Below are positions 37,431 to 51,562 of a DNA stretch of 64,000 bases, piece after piece. Made by a program: the position numbers and the translations under genes. The notes beneath the pieces were generated by a model that saw only the letters and a program-made list of their open reading frames with translations, searched no databases and was not told where the DNA came from. Within the stretch, counting starts at the first letter, position 1. Each line of letters starts with the position of its first letter. The DNA is from Luzula sylvatica (Eukaryota; Streptophyta; Magnoliopsida; Poales; Juncaceae), in the NCBI GenBank assembly GCA_946800325.1, contig OX326959.1, forward strand, positions 7,150,501 through 7,214,500. The letters run 5' to 3'.

Positions 37431-38744
37431 ATCATCAAACCCTTATAGGGGGGGTTTTTTTGGGTATGATTAAAAGACCCCATGTTAACCAGTGACATCA
37501 TGCTGATTGAATCAGCATGTGCTTGGGGAAATATGAGGCACCATATATGCCTTCGGGAATATATACTTGGCTCCCCAAACACACCCCAATATCTTTGATG
37601 AGTGGGCAAAATGAGCTAATTAGTATTTTTAATTTACTCCATTGAATGTTAATTAACATCTTCAATTAATATGTCAATAATTTATAATAAATAAATATTA
37701 AGAAATGGTAATTGACGTGTCAATTTAATTAAACGACAAATTCAATCGTTAATCGAGTCAATTAATAGTATTAATCAATTCAATTAATTATTTATTGCCA
37801 CCTCATCAAGACATTAATTTGATGTTTGAGGGACTGAATATATAACCCTTACATCATATGGATGATGTCATGAAAAAAATGAAATTTCCAGTGATTTTTG
37901 GTGGTTGAAAAATATTCATTTAATTAACATCATGTTTTGAAAATTCATCCTTAACTGTCTTTCTAAAATTTCGACATAAAATGGCATTGAACGTTTAAAT
38001 ATCTATTATGTTAAAACAACAAGGCAATATTCTAAATTGAAACATACAAAGATAGACTATATCAAAAAATATTAAATGTGCTTCGCGACTTATTAATTAT
38101 ATTTAAAAACATATTTATTGAGAATCGTTCATCGATCTCAAGTAACTTTGCCTGCTTCTTAGTCTTGCTCATCTTATTATGAAACTTTTACAACTTTTCT
38201 TTGTTTAATGTAATTTCCGTATGATCTTCGTCTTTAGAGGTGTTCAAACGGTTCGGTTTATCCGGATAACAAATTGAACCGGTCAAAATCAATTTAATCG
38301 GTCGGTTGAAAAAATAACATTGTTTGGTTTATTCAGTTCAGTTTGATTTTGGAATTATGAAAGCAGATTAAACCGAACCCATCGAATAACATACAATTTT
38401 CATATTTTTATTATATATTAATGCGAAATTTTAAGAAATTGATATAATAATTTTATAAAATAATATAATTATATTTTATAATATGTATCTATATTTTTTT
38501 GATAAATAAAAAATATTTTTTTATTAATTTATTTTTATTTTAAAATTATAATGTTTCTCGTCCGGTTTAACCGAATAAACCGAATAACAATTCAGTTTAT
38601 TCGGTTCGACTTTTAATCGGTTCAAAATTTAAACGTTTCGGTTCGATTTGAATTTAGTTTTATTCGGTTTCAATCGGTTTTCATCTTATTATGTTCGATT
38701 TGAACCGAACCGACCGAATTATCATTCCTATTCGTCGCAATTTC

Positions 38745-38897
<153 letters not shown>

Positions 38898-39093
38898 ACT
38901 TTGAAATTAATGGAATTCATAATGCAAAAGTCTTCCTTCTTTTAGTTTATAAACGGAACATTCTTGCAAGTTGTCACGTCTAATTTACACCTATTAATTT
39001 GTTCATAAAAAACTTGTAAACTTCTCAGAAAGTGCTGAAAAATGTGTATATATAATAAGCAATGTTCCTCCTAATTATCATTCCTCCAAAAAA

Positions 39094-42000
39094 ATGGAAG
39101 GTTCCGGTCTTAAAAAATCTCGATATTCAGTCATAAAAGATTGTTATGATTCTGTAGAGCAGGTATTATCTAGAAGAATTATTTTTTTAAATTGTTAATT
39201 AATTTTCCAAGAAAAAAAAATATGCTGCAACGCGAAGTTTTATATATCTTCTCTCTTATTATTTGTTGTAGATTACTACAGAGCTCGTGAAAGCCGGTCT
39301 CGAGTCTTCAAATCTTATTATTGGCATTGATTTCACAAAGAGTAATGATTGGACTGGTATGCAGATCGGCAAAGTTCCGAGTTATGAAAAAAACATATAT
39401 CTTTACTTTGTCCTAAATATATGTTTTTCTTAAAATCTTAATTATATATGTTTGATTTGTTTTTATTGAATATACAAGTTTGCGAGTTGACTTTGAGTTA
39501 TTAATTTCGAGCTAATTTTCAGGTTAAAATTGAACTATAAGAGTTTATTTTGACAGGTAAAAAATCATTCAGTGGATTGAGCTTGCATCATATAAGCAAT
39601 CAACTAAATCATTATGAACACGCAATTTCTATAATTGGACAAACATTGTCGGATTTTGACGAAGATAACTTGATTCCATGTTTTGGGTTCGGCGATGGTA
39701 ATTTAATTTATAATGAAAATATTAATTTAATTTATCCTTGTTATTTCAAAAACAATATTTTTTTCTTTTTTCCAGTTTCGACACATGATTGTGATGTTTT
39801 CAGCTTTTACCCTGATCATAGACCATGCAATGGATGTACTGAGGCATTAACACGATATAGAGATCTCGTGCCGTACCTGCATTTATCTGGTAAAGAAATT
39901 ACTGTTATAATTTTTTTGATGAAAATTTTACGGTGATAGTTTACACTTTACACTAGGTTTTATAAATATTTAACTAATTTTTATGAAAATTTTTGATGAA
40001 AATTACTGCACAGGACCAACTTCTTTTGCTCCTATGATCGAAATGGCTATGTCAATCGTCAAAGAAAGTGGCGGCCAATATCATGTTTTACTAATTATTG
40101 CTGATGGTCAAGTAAGTAAAAATTCCTAAAATCGCTTATCACCACAACGCGGCTTATTTACCAATTAAAGGATAATTTGTAGGTTACAAGGAGTGTAGAT
40201 ACTGAAGATGGAAAATTGAGTCCACAAGAACAAATGACCATCGAAGCCATTGTTAAAGCCAGGTAATCTAGCTAGAAAATGATTGAAAATATTGTAAAAT
40301 GAAATGTTTTTCTTAATTTATGAAATGAAGTGTTTTTCTTAATTTCTATAAAGTAAGATCGATCTTATTTTTCTCATATTGCAGTGAATTCCCTTTGTCG
40401 ATAATTTTAGTTGGAGTTGGAGATGGTCCATGGGACATGATGATGCAATTCGACGATAATATCCCAGCCAGATCTTTTGATAACTTTCAGGTAAATTAAA
40501 TTTCTTGGGAAAACTTTCATAACTACTAGCTTTACTCCCCGCGCCATTGCGCGGGGCAGATTTTTTTTTTTTTTTTTTTTTGATGTTTCAATTTTGTTGG
40601 TTGCATTATGTGGTACTGTATTTTTTATGAATTTGTTTTGCTCTGTGTTAGTTTAGTGTTTCTTTTTTGTGCTGAGGCGAGAAATGTTGTAAGCTCTTTT
40701 TTTTAGCATGTTTGAAATGAAATTGTGTTAATGCAAATAGATAGTCATACATAGGAGTGTTCTGAGTACCATACAGTCATATATACATACAAAGATAAGA
40801 GGGTATTCCGACAATTTGGGTGAAATGGAAACAAAACTTCGGCTTGTTTTCTCAACAGTGCTTTATTTCGCATACACTATGACGCACACACATGAAATTT
40901 GCGAAGACCAAGGACCAGACAATCGCAGAACAAATCTGGTAAGAACCAAAAAAAATTCCCAAAAATTAATAAATTTGCGAAGAGGTCCCTGCTTTGTCCC
41001 TAAATTACAAAGAAATCCCTCTATTATGAAGTAAAATCAAAAGAAAAAAAATATTGTAAAAAGACGTACCGTTGGTTTAATATAGAACGTCCGTGACCAA
41101 GAAACATCGCTTGATCCCCTGAAATACATGTAATCTACACAACCACGAATGAAATTCAGGGATAAACGGAAATTTCAAAATATGTAGGGATGAAAATAGA
41201 AAAAATACCTCGGTAAGTGTACACACTTGATGGAGAGGCAGTTGAATCAGTCCTTCCCTCTGAGATCGTAAATGATTTTGATGGCACTCATGCTCGTGTT
41301 TAGATCCGTACCAGGTTCCTCTGACCAGAAAGTCACTCGTGTGTTTAACGAAAAATTATAATAAAAATAGAGTACTTCTTTTAAAAATTAAATCGGATAT
41401 CATAGGTACAAAGATTACCTCAGCATAGGACGAATGGATTGTACACCGGTACTATAGCTTGTAAGATAATGACTTTGTCGTAACAAAATATAGCTTTCTT
41501 GTGCTTGATATAAAAGAAAAGAATTTTTTTCTTCGACGGTCATAATTGATATTTTCATTTTTGAAGGGGGCATTTTGGTCAATTATGAATTAATGTATAA
41601 CTCACCATTTTTTTTTCTCAAAAAAAAATGTATAACTCACCAGCTAAAGGACCCGCGACTCCACTCATGACGATTCCTTCGAATCAGACTTGGAGTGCTC
41701 CGAGTTTTCTCTGAGACTGATTGCTTTGTTTTGAGCACTTCTGCAAATTATTTGTCCCTCCAGAAAATATTATTCCAAGGAAAAAACATTAATTAATTAA
41801 CTATCTGATTTGTTAGTTCATTTTTGCTCCTACAAAATATTATTCGAAACAAATGACATTAATCAATTAAATAATTACTGAATTAATTCCCTGATTTGCT
41901 CACTCTCCTCAGCATCGATCACTTTAGGAGAAAACGGTCATAACAAATTCACTTTCGTACCGGTCTCCAATCTCGTGTCCCAACTCGTAATTTGGTTATT

Positions 42001-44094
42001 CATTTTACTCGCACCTGTACCAAACAAAAAAAATCAGAATTTCGTTTTGGCCCATGCCAAATATTCTTCTAAACAAATGACATTAAAGTAATACCTCCCC
42101 TAGTCAAGAATAATACAAAAGAGAAGTTAAAATGTTCAAAGTTGGATCAAAATCAGTCTACAAATTGAACAAATCAAAATGAAATGAATTAAATATGCAC
42201 GAATGATCAACACAGAATCAAATCAGACAAAAAACACCCCAGTAATGACATCAAACTCTTCAGTGGAGAAAGTACAAATTGAATAGACAAAATAACAATT
42301 GAACTAAAAAAAAAAGAGATGCATTGTTGTACCTGTAGAGAAGTGTCGACCAAAAATCTAACCATATTGACTCTCATCCCTCTCTCGGGCGATTGCGCAG
42401 TCACTTTTTCTCTCTTTCTCAAGATCGGAGGAAACAGGGAAAACCCTAATTTGTAGTCAGAACCGGAGTTGCCGACAAAAGAACCAAATCATCACTGAAA
42501 ACACCAAATTTCAAGCAAGGAACCATCACCCAAAAACAACACAACGGAAATAAATCAGCAAATAAAGCGAGAAACGAAGAAAAACAAACCTTAAGCGAAA
42601 AACGCCGAGAAAAGACCCTTAAGAGAAGATGAAACATCACACATACATCCCACCCAAGATCCTGATGCAAGCGAAGGCCACCGCCGATCTCCCCATCCAT
42701 TTCGTCTTCTGCCGCCCTCTGTCATCACTCCCTCTTTCTCGTCTAGGGTTTTTTCAGCGTGAATGAACTGGAGAGAGAAAGAGAGGAGAAAGAGAGCAGA
42801 GAAAGAAGTATACATGATTTTTTGGAGAAAAATTTGAATAGAAATGGTTCACGGTGAACCAACAACAGTTTATTTAGTATGTATGTATATTTTAATATTC
42901 GGTGTATGAAAACCAAGCTCATCCGAGAAACGGACGGTTCAGATCAGAACCGCCTAAAATTATGAAGATCAGACGGTACAGATGAAAAGAGTGACGTGGC
43001 TCAACGTAGAAATAGAAAAAACTGTAGAATTATACTAATTAAAATGTGAGAATTGTAAGTTTCTTTTTTTCTGTAATTTTAATTTTAGTTCGTGAATTTT
43101 ACCGAGATAATGTCAAAAAACATTCCTCAATCCAAAAAAGAAGCCGAATTTGCTCTCGCGGCTCTAATGGAAATTCCATCTCAGTATAAAGCAACAATTG
43201 AACTTGGAATCTTAGGGTATTTTATTTATGTGATCATGCAAAAAAATAAATTTAGCATATATCTACATATCATCATATATGAACGATGAAATTCGTATTT
43301 TATATAGTCGACAAACTGGAAGGAGCCCATTGAGGGCACCACTTCCTCCACCCGTATCTCAATATTCTACATTGCATAACACATCACAGAATATAATCGG
43401 TACGGTACCAAATATTGGTAACAGCTCTAATAATACGACGTCTCGTTCCACTGGTTTCGACGATCAGGTAATTAATTTTATTCTTAGGATTTTTCTTTCG
43501 GTATTTCATACTAGCAACATCAATTTGATTGTTAATTTAAGTTGAACTAATTTAATTTATTTTTTTAATTTTAACAGTATGTTTGTCCTATATGCCATGC
43601 AAATAAAAAGAATATGGCTTTCGGATGTGGACACCAGGTATATATATTAATATAGTTCGTTGACAAAATAAAAGAAAATCTAATTAATAATTAATTATCA
43701 GTGTTTTAAATAGCGGCGCTGTAGCGCCGCTATAGCGCGCTCTAGCGGGTTTTGGGAGGCAAACGCTGCATCGCTTCGGAATATAGCACTGTAGCGTTTT
43801 GTTCCGCTGCAACGCTGCAACGCTATAGCGGACCGCTATTGCGTTGAAGCGTTCAATTATAGCGTCCGTAGCGGCGCTATAGCGTGATGATGATGATGAT
43901 TATTATTATTATTGTTGTTGTTGTTGTTGTTATTAAATAATAATCACTATTATCATTACACAATAATAATAATTGTTATTAAATAATAGTAATAATATTA
44001 ATAATAATTATTATTATTATTATTATTGTTATTATTATTATTGGTACTAAATAATATTAACAATAATAATAATAATAATAATGACAACGATACA

Positions 44095-44177
<83 letters not shown>

Positions 44178-45746
44178 TAATAATAATAATAGTAATAATA
44201 ATAAGCATACTTACTATTATTATTATTATTATTATAGGAAAAATAAGATAATAACAACATCAACAACAACTATTAATAGCCTTATTATAATTACAATAAT
44301 TACAATAATAAAAAGAATAACAAAAGTAATAATAATAATAATAATAATAATAATATATTTTTCTTAGAGATGAATTTTAATTTATGTTAGTTTGCGAGGT
44401 TGATATAAATATGCATTCAACATAATTTTATTTATAATATTGAACCGCTAATTTATATTTATATTTGTATTGTAGTATTATAAAAATAATAATTTCGATC
44501 AAAAATCCGCTGTGATGGTGAAGCGGCGCTATATCGCCCGATAACGCTAAACGCTAAATTAAACGTCAAAACGCTGCATGCCGCTGCACGCTATTTAAAA
44601 CATTGTTAATTATAAATGCTCAAAATAATCTTTTGTAAAAAAATAATCATAAAATCACCCAATAATATTAGTGAGTTCCATTCATTCGAAATTTCAAGTA
44701 ATTTTCAAATTGCGGATTGTAATTAAGATGAATATACAGAATAAAATACTATTCTATTTGTAATTTTCAAATTGCGGATTCGAATAAAATCTATAAATGG
44801 ATATCTATTTTTGTTGAAATCATGAACCCGTTTATAATATATTCAATAAGCAATAATTCTATTTCTCAATTCATAAATACCCAAAAGCAATAATTTTATT
44901 TTAGTTTTCAATAGAACGAATACAATTGTTAGTTTCTATTTTTCCAAGTTCATTTCCTTCTTTCTCTCATTTTTATAATTTAATATATTTTTTAATATGT
45001 TTATTGATTTTAAAGTAAAAAATAATATGGACTTGATATTTAAAAATAATTTTATGTTATCACATAATAGTATCCGTTGCAATATACGAATACGAATACG
45101 ATTCGAATTTGTATTTGTATTTTTATTCGATTATTCGTATTCGGTAATATCCAAAATTTCAATTCTGTATCCATATTTGTTTAATATCCGAACTTTATCC
45201 GGATTCAGATAGTTATATCCGAGGAAAACATACGAATATTAATTTGGTACTGCTACAATTCGAATTGTAACCGAATAACACCCCTACATATTAATTTCAT
45301 TCATGTAAATTAAGATTTTGGGTTGTAATAAGTTTTTTGGGTTATGTATATATGTAAGGTATTTTTCTTATTTTATCCTTCTAAAAGTTTTTTTTTGTTT
45401 AAAGAGTCACGTGGGCTTAATCCGTCTTCTTCTTTCTTTTCTTTTTTTTCTTTTTTTTTGGAGGTTTAAAGCCCGTGGGCCGGGGCTTAATCCGTCTTCT
45501 AAAGTTAAAAATATCAATTTAACATGAATTTTTCTTATTTTATTCTTCTAAAGTTTCAAAATGATTTTACTCTTCTAAAGTAAAAAAATATCAATTTTAC
45601 CCTTTTAAAACGATGCTGATGAGTTTATTTTACATGTAACTAAATCCTAAACTTTTACATTGTAGACATGTGACGAGTGTAGCAAGAACTTGGAAAAATG
45701 TCCAATTTGTCGTACTTCGATAAAAACAAGGATAAAATTGTATTAA
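39094..45746 (+). CDS. RGLG: RGLG-type RING E3 ubiquitin ligase, copy B, 11 exons
   Basis: Intact duplicate of the gene at 6373-13022. Exons: 39094-39162, 39272-39356, 39557-39697, 39776-39889, 40014-40111, 40183-40262, 40385-40490, 43089-43216, 43308-43467, 43578-43637, 45666-45746. It encodes the same 350-aa protein as far as I can see: a vWA/copine domain with DFTKS MIDAS-like motif and a C-terminal C3HC4 RING (VCPIC, CGH, CDEC, CPIC). Known RGLG proteins ubiquitinate targets in hormone and drought signalling; the target here is unknown. It retains the Helitron in intron 7 and the hAT in intron 10. The promoter differs from copy A by the expanded GA tract at 38751-38894. Confidence 0.93.
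40526..43011 (-). mobile_element. Gene-capturing Helitron in RGLG intron 7 (copy B)
   Basis: Counterpart of 7805-10290 with the same minus-strand hairpin and CTAG end at 40526. Its presence in both copies shows insertion before the segmental duplication. Its far end is equally uncertain. Confidence 0.7.
43699..44605. mobile_element. Non-autonomous hAT element in RGLG intron 10 (copy B)
   Basis: Counterpart of 10978-11881, with the same TTAATTAT duplication (right copy 44606-44613). It is three bases longer through one extra AAT unit. Confidence 0.92.
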
Positions 45747-48129
45747 AGGTAATAATTTTAATTTGTGTGCTTTGTGTGTGTGATGCATTTATATCGTTTG
45801 CAAAGGGTTTTTTAGTAAAAGAAATGTGTTTATTTGGTATTATAATTCAAAATTATTATCAAATAAAATAAACTATGGTAATGGAATGAAATGTGTATGA
45901 TTGTTGAAAAAAGTAGGAATTGGCCGCCCATATTTTGTTTTAATTTTTTATTTCTTCCGTAAGATATATTTTAGTTTATATATTTTAACTTTTTTTTTAA
46001 TGTGGTATAGATTTTTATTTAATGTGGCATAAAGATAAAAAAAAATTAAACGTGTCATATACATCTTAAATGTAATATATTTTTTTGAATCGTAATTTTT
46101 TTGTTAGATGTGTTAATTGTAATATATAGCTTTTTGTACATGATCCTACATTTTTTTAACAACAATATACTTATCTGAATATACCAGCATATATTTTTAG
46201 TAGCAATATATTTTTTCTTTTTTTTTATTTTAAACAGCAATATATTTTTTCTGAATATTAATATATCTATTGAATTTTCAATGCCATATACATTACTTTT
46301 TTTTTTACTAATATAGCTTATTGAATGTAATTATATTTTTCTTGAATATATTTTTGAATAGTCATTCCTTTGTAGAAAAATAGTTAATAGTTAATTATTG
46401 ATACATAATAGGATAGCCTTTATTTATAGAGTTAATATTTTTTCGTTTAAAGGTGGAGAACAACTATGGGCCTAGCCTCCCCTGGTCCGAGAATTTTTGT
46501 TGGTTCAATGCTTCTAATTAAAATTTAAAAAATTATAATTATTATATTATGCAATACTTTCAAGATCTTTCTCGGAATAAATGATACTTAATAGTTTATT
46601 GTTTGCTGGATATTCAAATCAATATTTTTTAAATGACGTGTTTTTTGGTGATTTGCTTGTTTCAACAAGTAAGCATATGGGTGTACGAAACCTAATTAAA
46701 TATATTGATCATTTCCTATTCATCCGACAATCGAACTAAATCGGTCGAATTCGATTTAATTCGATATTTCGTTCGATTCGGTTGAAAAGGTTGGTATTGT
46801 TTGGTTTATTAGAATTTAGTATTTTAAAAACTGATTAAACCGAACCGGTTTAATTATATCACATTTTTTTCAATATGTAAATTTCTGTTCGGTCTTATTT
46901 CATTTCATAATTATAAAACTATACATACAATTCAAGTAGGATATTGTTGGAATATTATTTCAAATATAGGGATCTGTCTCGCAACACAGAGTCTAATTCG
47001 TGCCATTACATTTTTTGTATTTAAATATGAAAAAAAATATATTGCGAAAATTTTGCTTCGAAAATTAGAACATGTATTTGAAATCACTATCTCGTCCCCT
47101 TTATAATCGGATCCCGGATCCGTCCCCGGTGGCAACCTATGTTTTACTAAAATATCCCTTTTTATTTATGGCATGTACCTGAAATATTATTTTTTTAGTT
47201 TTTAAATTTATCTTTTTTAAATTTAACAGCATAAAACAATAATACGTATTAAATGCATTTTATTATTAATATATACATGAATAATCTCAAAAAATTATTG
47301 TTGAATTATGGATTATTTGAATTGGCAATTTTTTATAATTTTTAATACTTACTTGAGAAAGATATAATGCATAATAAATTAATGAAATGTTTATCATTTA
47401 AAAACATTTTATAATTAAGAGGGGTATTTTGGTAAAAAGTAAACTTTGCCGCTCTAGACAAACAAAAATTAGCGTTTTCCTAAATAATTATAATTCTCCG
47501 AAATATGAATAGGAAATGTAAGTTGAATCCATGTTTTAAAATCTGAAATGAATCTGTACATGTATTTCAAATACTATTTAACATAATTAAAGTTATGTAC
47601 AAAAAATATGGATTACAACAAGGCAAAAATAAAAATGTTAAATTAAAAGAGAAAAGAAAAAATGACTACAACATAGCATAAATGCACAGCGAGAAAACTG
47701 TTATAAACAATTGCTAATAATTCACAAAGAGAATATTTAATACAAATTACAAAAATAATAATACTGCACAGCGGGGAAAATTCATCTACAAGAAAAAACA
47801 AATCAATGGCAAGACAAATTAAAACAACTCGTGAAAAATCAAATTACATTTGCAATGTAGTCCGAAACAAATCAAAAAATTTCATGAGCTTAGTTTTTTC
47901 CCAAATTCAGAACAAGTCTACATTGCAAAACAAACAAACAAACCAAAAAAAAAATGAAATTACTAAAAGGGAAGCAATAATGTCCTTCGCTCTTACACGG
48001 CAGCGTGAACAAACCTGCCCAAAATCATAATCATATTTTATTATTTATACAATACAAATTTATAAAATATTAACTTGATTTATTTACCCGACTTGCTTCG
48101 TACCGGACATGTGGGCTGGAGCTAAATGT

Positions 48130-49282
48130 TTATCTCGATGCACTCAAGCCTCCTGTTCGAGGGGGTGTTAAATGCTCCCGATTTTGTTCCTGTAAGTTAT
48201 GTGCCTGTATTGCTTCCAATTGTAACGGAACTTCCATGAGAGCCTTAACAGCAAATTCAGCCTCTTTTCTCTCTCGGGGAATATTCTGCGACATTATCTC
48301 TGTAAAATTCACAAACTTCCCAAAAAAAAAGAAAAAAATTTATAGACGAATAAAAGAATACATATTTTATTTACTTGATGAAATGCATTTAAAAACCTGA
48401 AAATTATCAAAAAGGCGAGCAGGCAAAGAGTCGTCGTATTTCTTGGCGAGATCCCAAGGGCCGTCCCCAACTCCGACGAGAATTATAGACAAAGGAAAAT
48501 TACTATAATAAAGAAAATAAAAATTATTCAGAAAATAAAAATTATCATTTATGGCAATTAGTTTACCTGGCCCTTTCGATAGCTCCGATGGTACATTCTT
48601 CTTGGTAGCTTGATTGGCCAGGATTCGTGCCGTCACATGCCGTGACCTATGAAGATCAAAAAGAAAAAAAAAAAAAAACTTATTTTATTTAGCCATTTTA
48701 TTTAACCCTACAAAGTTGTTGAATTTACTTGTCCATCAGCAATTATAAGCAAAATATGATATAAGCATCCACTCCTAAGGACTATGTCAATCGCTTTTTC
48801 TATTATCGGAGCAAACGATGTTGGCCCTATAATTCAGAACATAAAATATTACTCAATTATGAACATTTATTTTGTAAAATCAAACCCAAAAATGTGAAAA
48901 TTACCGGATAATCTAACTTGTGATACAGTTTGTCTGTATTGTGTTAAGACTTCTCCTAGCCCGTAGCACGGTCTTCCATCCGGAGATAAACTGAATACAT
49001 CTTTATCATGTGTATTTGCTGAAAATCATTGATACAAAAAACGCATATTCATCGGATTGAATTGAATTGAATTGAATTGATAAAAAGATATAAAAGTGTA
49101 AAAATAAAAAGTGCAACTTATTAAAATTAATGTTTTTTAAGTTAAGTATTTTAATTATGTAGTTAATAAATAAGTGGATGTATAATAATTAGTGTCATTT
49201 ATCCTGTAAGGGTGTCTTATCCATATAAATTCTAAAATATTGTGTTTGAGAATGTGTATTAGATCATAAACGAAGTAATCCT

Positions 49283-49320
<38 letters not shown>

Positions 49321-50212
49321 AACAAAATAATCCTCCAAAAATAATAAATTAAAGAGTAAACAAAATGATTCTACGAAAATAATCACACCCTTATTTCTGA
49401 TTGTATCTATATAATTTAGTGTGTGCATCTTTTGGGTGTTGTGTTTCAGTTATCAAAAGAATTCTATTCAGAACTTCATTCTCTGTCCTCGTTTTTTTTT
49501 TATTAATCTTTGTTATTGATTCCCAAGATTGTATCCCCAAATTTTCTCCATCCAAATCAACAAATAAACCCTAAAACCCTATAATAATTAATAAGAAGAA
49601 GAAATTACCATCTCCAAAGCCGAAGCATGGGATTAGATTATCTTCGTCATACTTGGACAAAGTTTGGCCGATCAGAGTTATTGCTTGTTCGTATGGATTT
49701 TGAGTACCGCTAATATCATGCAATTTTTTGCCATTGAACGAACGTTTACCTGCTCATTAAGAACCATCAATATATGTAAATGATGAGACGTGAAAAATAA
49801 TTACAATCAAATCGATATTGGCATAATCATGTCTCTCTTTCTTGGCTTGATTTGGGGTTTAATTGCATTATTTCGCACACCAAACAGAATCAGCGGTATG
49901 AAAAATAAAAAACCTGTCCACTCATTGCTTTTGGTGAAATCGATTCCAATGATGAGATTTGATGACTCGAGGCCGGCTTTCTGAAGAGCCTCTGTTACCT
50001 GAGCGAAAGAAATAAAACCGCTAATTAACAAAGGCCGTGTTACAATTCAAGCATGATTTTCATCAATTGTATGGAAACGGGTTATTGGATCATCACACAT
50101 TGTAACAATCAAAGAGAAAAAAAACAGTAAATACACATACCTGCTCGATACTGTGATAATTATCCTCTATCAGGTTATAATTTTGCTGGATTCTGCGATT
50201 TGGGTCATTCAT
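48130..50212 (-). CDS. RGLG: RING-less RGLG paralogue, copy B, intact, 8 exons
   Basis: Minus-strand exons: 50212-50141, 49998-49914, 49749-49609, 49018-48905, 48826-48729, 48646-48567, 48502-48397, 48315-48130, all GT-AG with matching phases, giving 293 aa. The vWA/copine domain is complete: [45 protein letters not shown] and VGVGDGPWD. After [20 protein letters not shown] the last exon reads on to LSASR and stops where RGLG proteins normally continue to linker and RING. It could act as a substrate- or partner-binding competitor of the full-length RGLG next door, or be on its way to loss. The [17 protein letters not shown] segment replaces the usual VTRSVDTE, so one vWA loop has diverged. 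Converges with the full-length gene, 2.4 kb apart. Confidence 0.9.
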
Positions 50213-50333
50213 TTTTAGTTTCAAAATCAAAAATCCAAGGAGAGTTATGTAAAGAACAAAAAAGATTACGAATTATGAATAACTATGAGAAAGATTGTAG
50301 AAAACCCACAAAAACACTTGCCTTTGGGGCTGC

Positions 50334-50342
50334 GTATATATA
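50334..50342 (-). promoter_or_regulatory. TATA-like motif upstream of the minus-strand RGLG gene (copy B)
   Basis: A TATATATA string about 125 bp upstream of the ATG at 50212. The copy A counterpart is at 21811-21818, now about 1,040 bp away because of the hAT insertion. The motif reads as TATA on either strand, so its direction is uncertain. Confidence 0.3.
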
Positions 50343-50693
50343 AGTGCAGCCAAGAGAAGCGCGTTGCTGTCTTATTCCATTTCCACTTGAAAGAGACGGG
50401 ATAATAAATTAATTTCATAAAGCACTTAGCTTTCTTTTTCTACTAATTCGGGGACTATTTCATCGGGATTCCGTAAGACCAGCTCAAGACCTAATTGATT
50501 TTATCATTAGGATATGAAGAAATCATTCAATTTGTTCGGTGCTCCAATGAAAAGAATCGTAGTGTTTTTACTTGTCTCCAGGTCTATTTGAGAAACAACA
50601 GAGAAAAATCTTAGTAATCTCGAGAAAACCGTGTCAAGAACGATTCACGAAGGTTTCTTCGCCGCGTTATTCATCACCCACTCCGTGTCCAGT

Positions 50694-50736
<43 letters not shown>

Positions 50737-51099
50737 CTTGCTTGAGACTAGAGAATGGAGTCAATAGACTCATAATGGAGTGCACCGTGAGAAGGGTTCA
50801 GCGAGAACAAAAACAGGGGGGGATTACATGTATATCCTTATTTAACATCTTAAATTTAATAACAAATTTTATCTCTAAAAATTTGTTAATAACGTATTTG
50901 TACCCTCTAAATTCATTTTATATCAAATTTATTCATAATTAACAGTTTCTGTTAAATTCAACATAAAAAAATAATTTTGACAATTATGCCCCTTCATATA
51001 TAATCATTTCCTTCCTAATAATGTCCCATCGTACATAATTTTGACAATTATGCCCCTTTCTTTGTTGTCTCTGTTTTTTTTCACTGTTTTATGTAATTA

Positions 51100-51140
51100 C
51101 TAACTTTATTCCCGCGCAATTACGCGGGACAACATATTTA
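51100..51140 (-). mobile_element. Helitron 3'-end remnant, minus strand
   Basis: The hairpin CCCGCGCAATTACGCGGG (51111-51128) plus a terminal CTAA on the plus strand (one base off the expected reverse complement of CTAG) mark a Helitron 3' end. The body would extend to the right, perhaps including the RGLG relic at 51302-51562. The 5' end was not found. Confidence 0.6.
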
Positions 51141-51301
51141 TTTTTTTACATATTTTTTATATAATTATTTAAATAGAATTAACTCGTGTGCGAATTAACG
51201 TGCGTGCGTTTGAACTAAATTAATCTAATCATGACATATTTGCAAATATCATGATGTTAATAGATACATAAGATTTTGAAATTAATCTATCACGAATTTT
51301 T

Positions 51302-51504
51302 GAAAATTTCATGATCCCGTTCATACAATATGTGAGAATTTTAAGTTTTTCTGTAATTTTAATTTTAATTCGTGAATTTTAACTTTCTTCGATTGAGGAA
51401 TCTTTTTGGACATTATCTCTGTAAAATTCACGAATTAAAATTAAAATTACATCAACACTTAAAATTCTCACATATTTGTACGAACGGGATCATGAAATTT
51501 TTTC
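51302..51504. repeat. About 200-bp foldback built from RGLG intron 7/exon 8 sequence
   Basis: The left arm (51302-51383) and right arm (51421-51503, inverted) are about 82 bp each with only a handful of mismatches and small gaps. The loop is about 37 nt. Both arms carry the 3' end of RGLG intron 7 and the first exon 8 bases (TTCGTGAATTTTA). The loop is exon 8 sequence. Transcripts from either strand would form a long, nearly perfect hairpin. Confidence 0.85.
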
Positions 51505-51562
51505 TAAGAAATTTAATTTACATGAAAGTTGTCAAAAGATCTTACTGGGATATTGTCGTCGT
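51383..51562 (-). pseudogene. RGLG: Relic of RGLG exons 7-8 with an element-free intron 7
   Basis: The minus strand carries the end of exon 7 (51562-51522, reading DDNIPVRSFDNF), a short intron (51521-51435) and the start of exon 8 (51434-51383, reading [17 protein letters not shown]). The donor is AT/GT and the acceptor AA, so both splice sites are damaged. The intron is only about 87 bp and lacks the roughly 2.5-kb Helitron present in both plus-strand RGLG genes. The relic is closer to the full-length gene ([10 protein letters not shown]) than to the RING-less one. Sequence on to about 51,780 is not recognisable. Confidence 0.85.
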
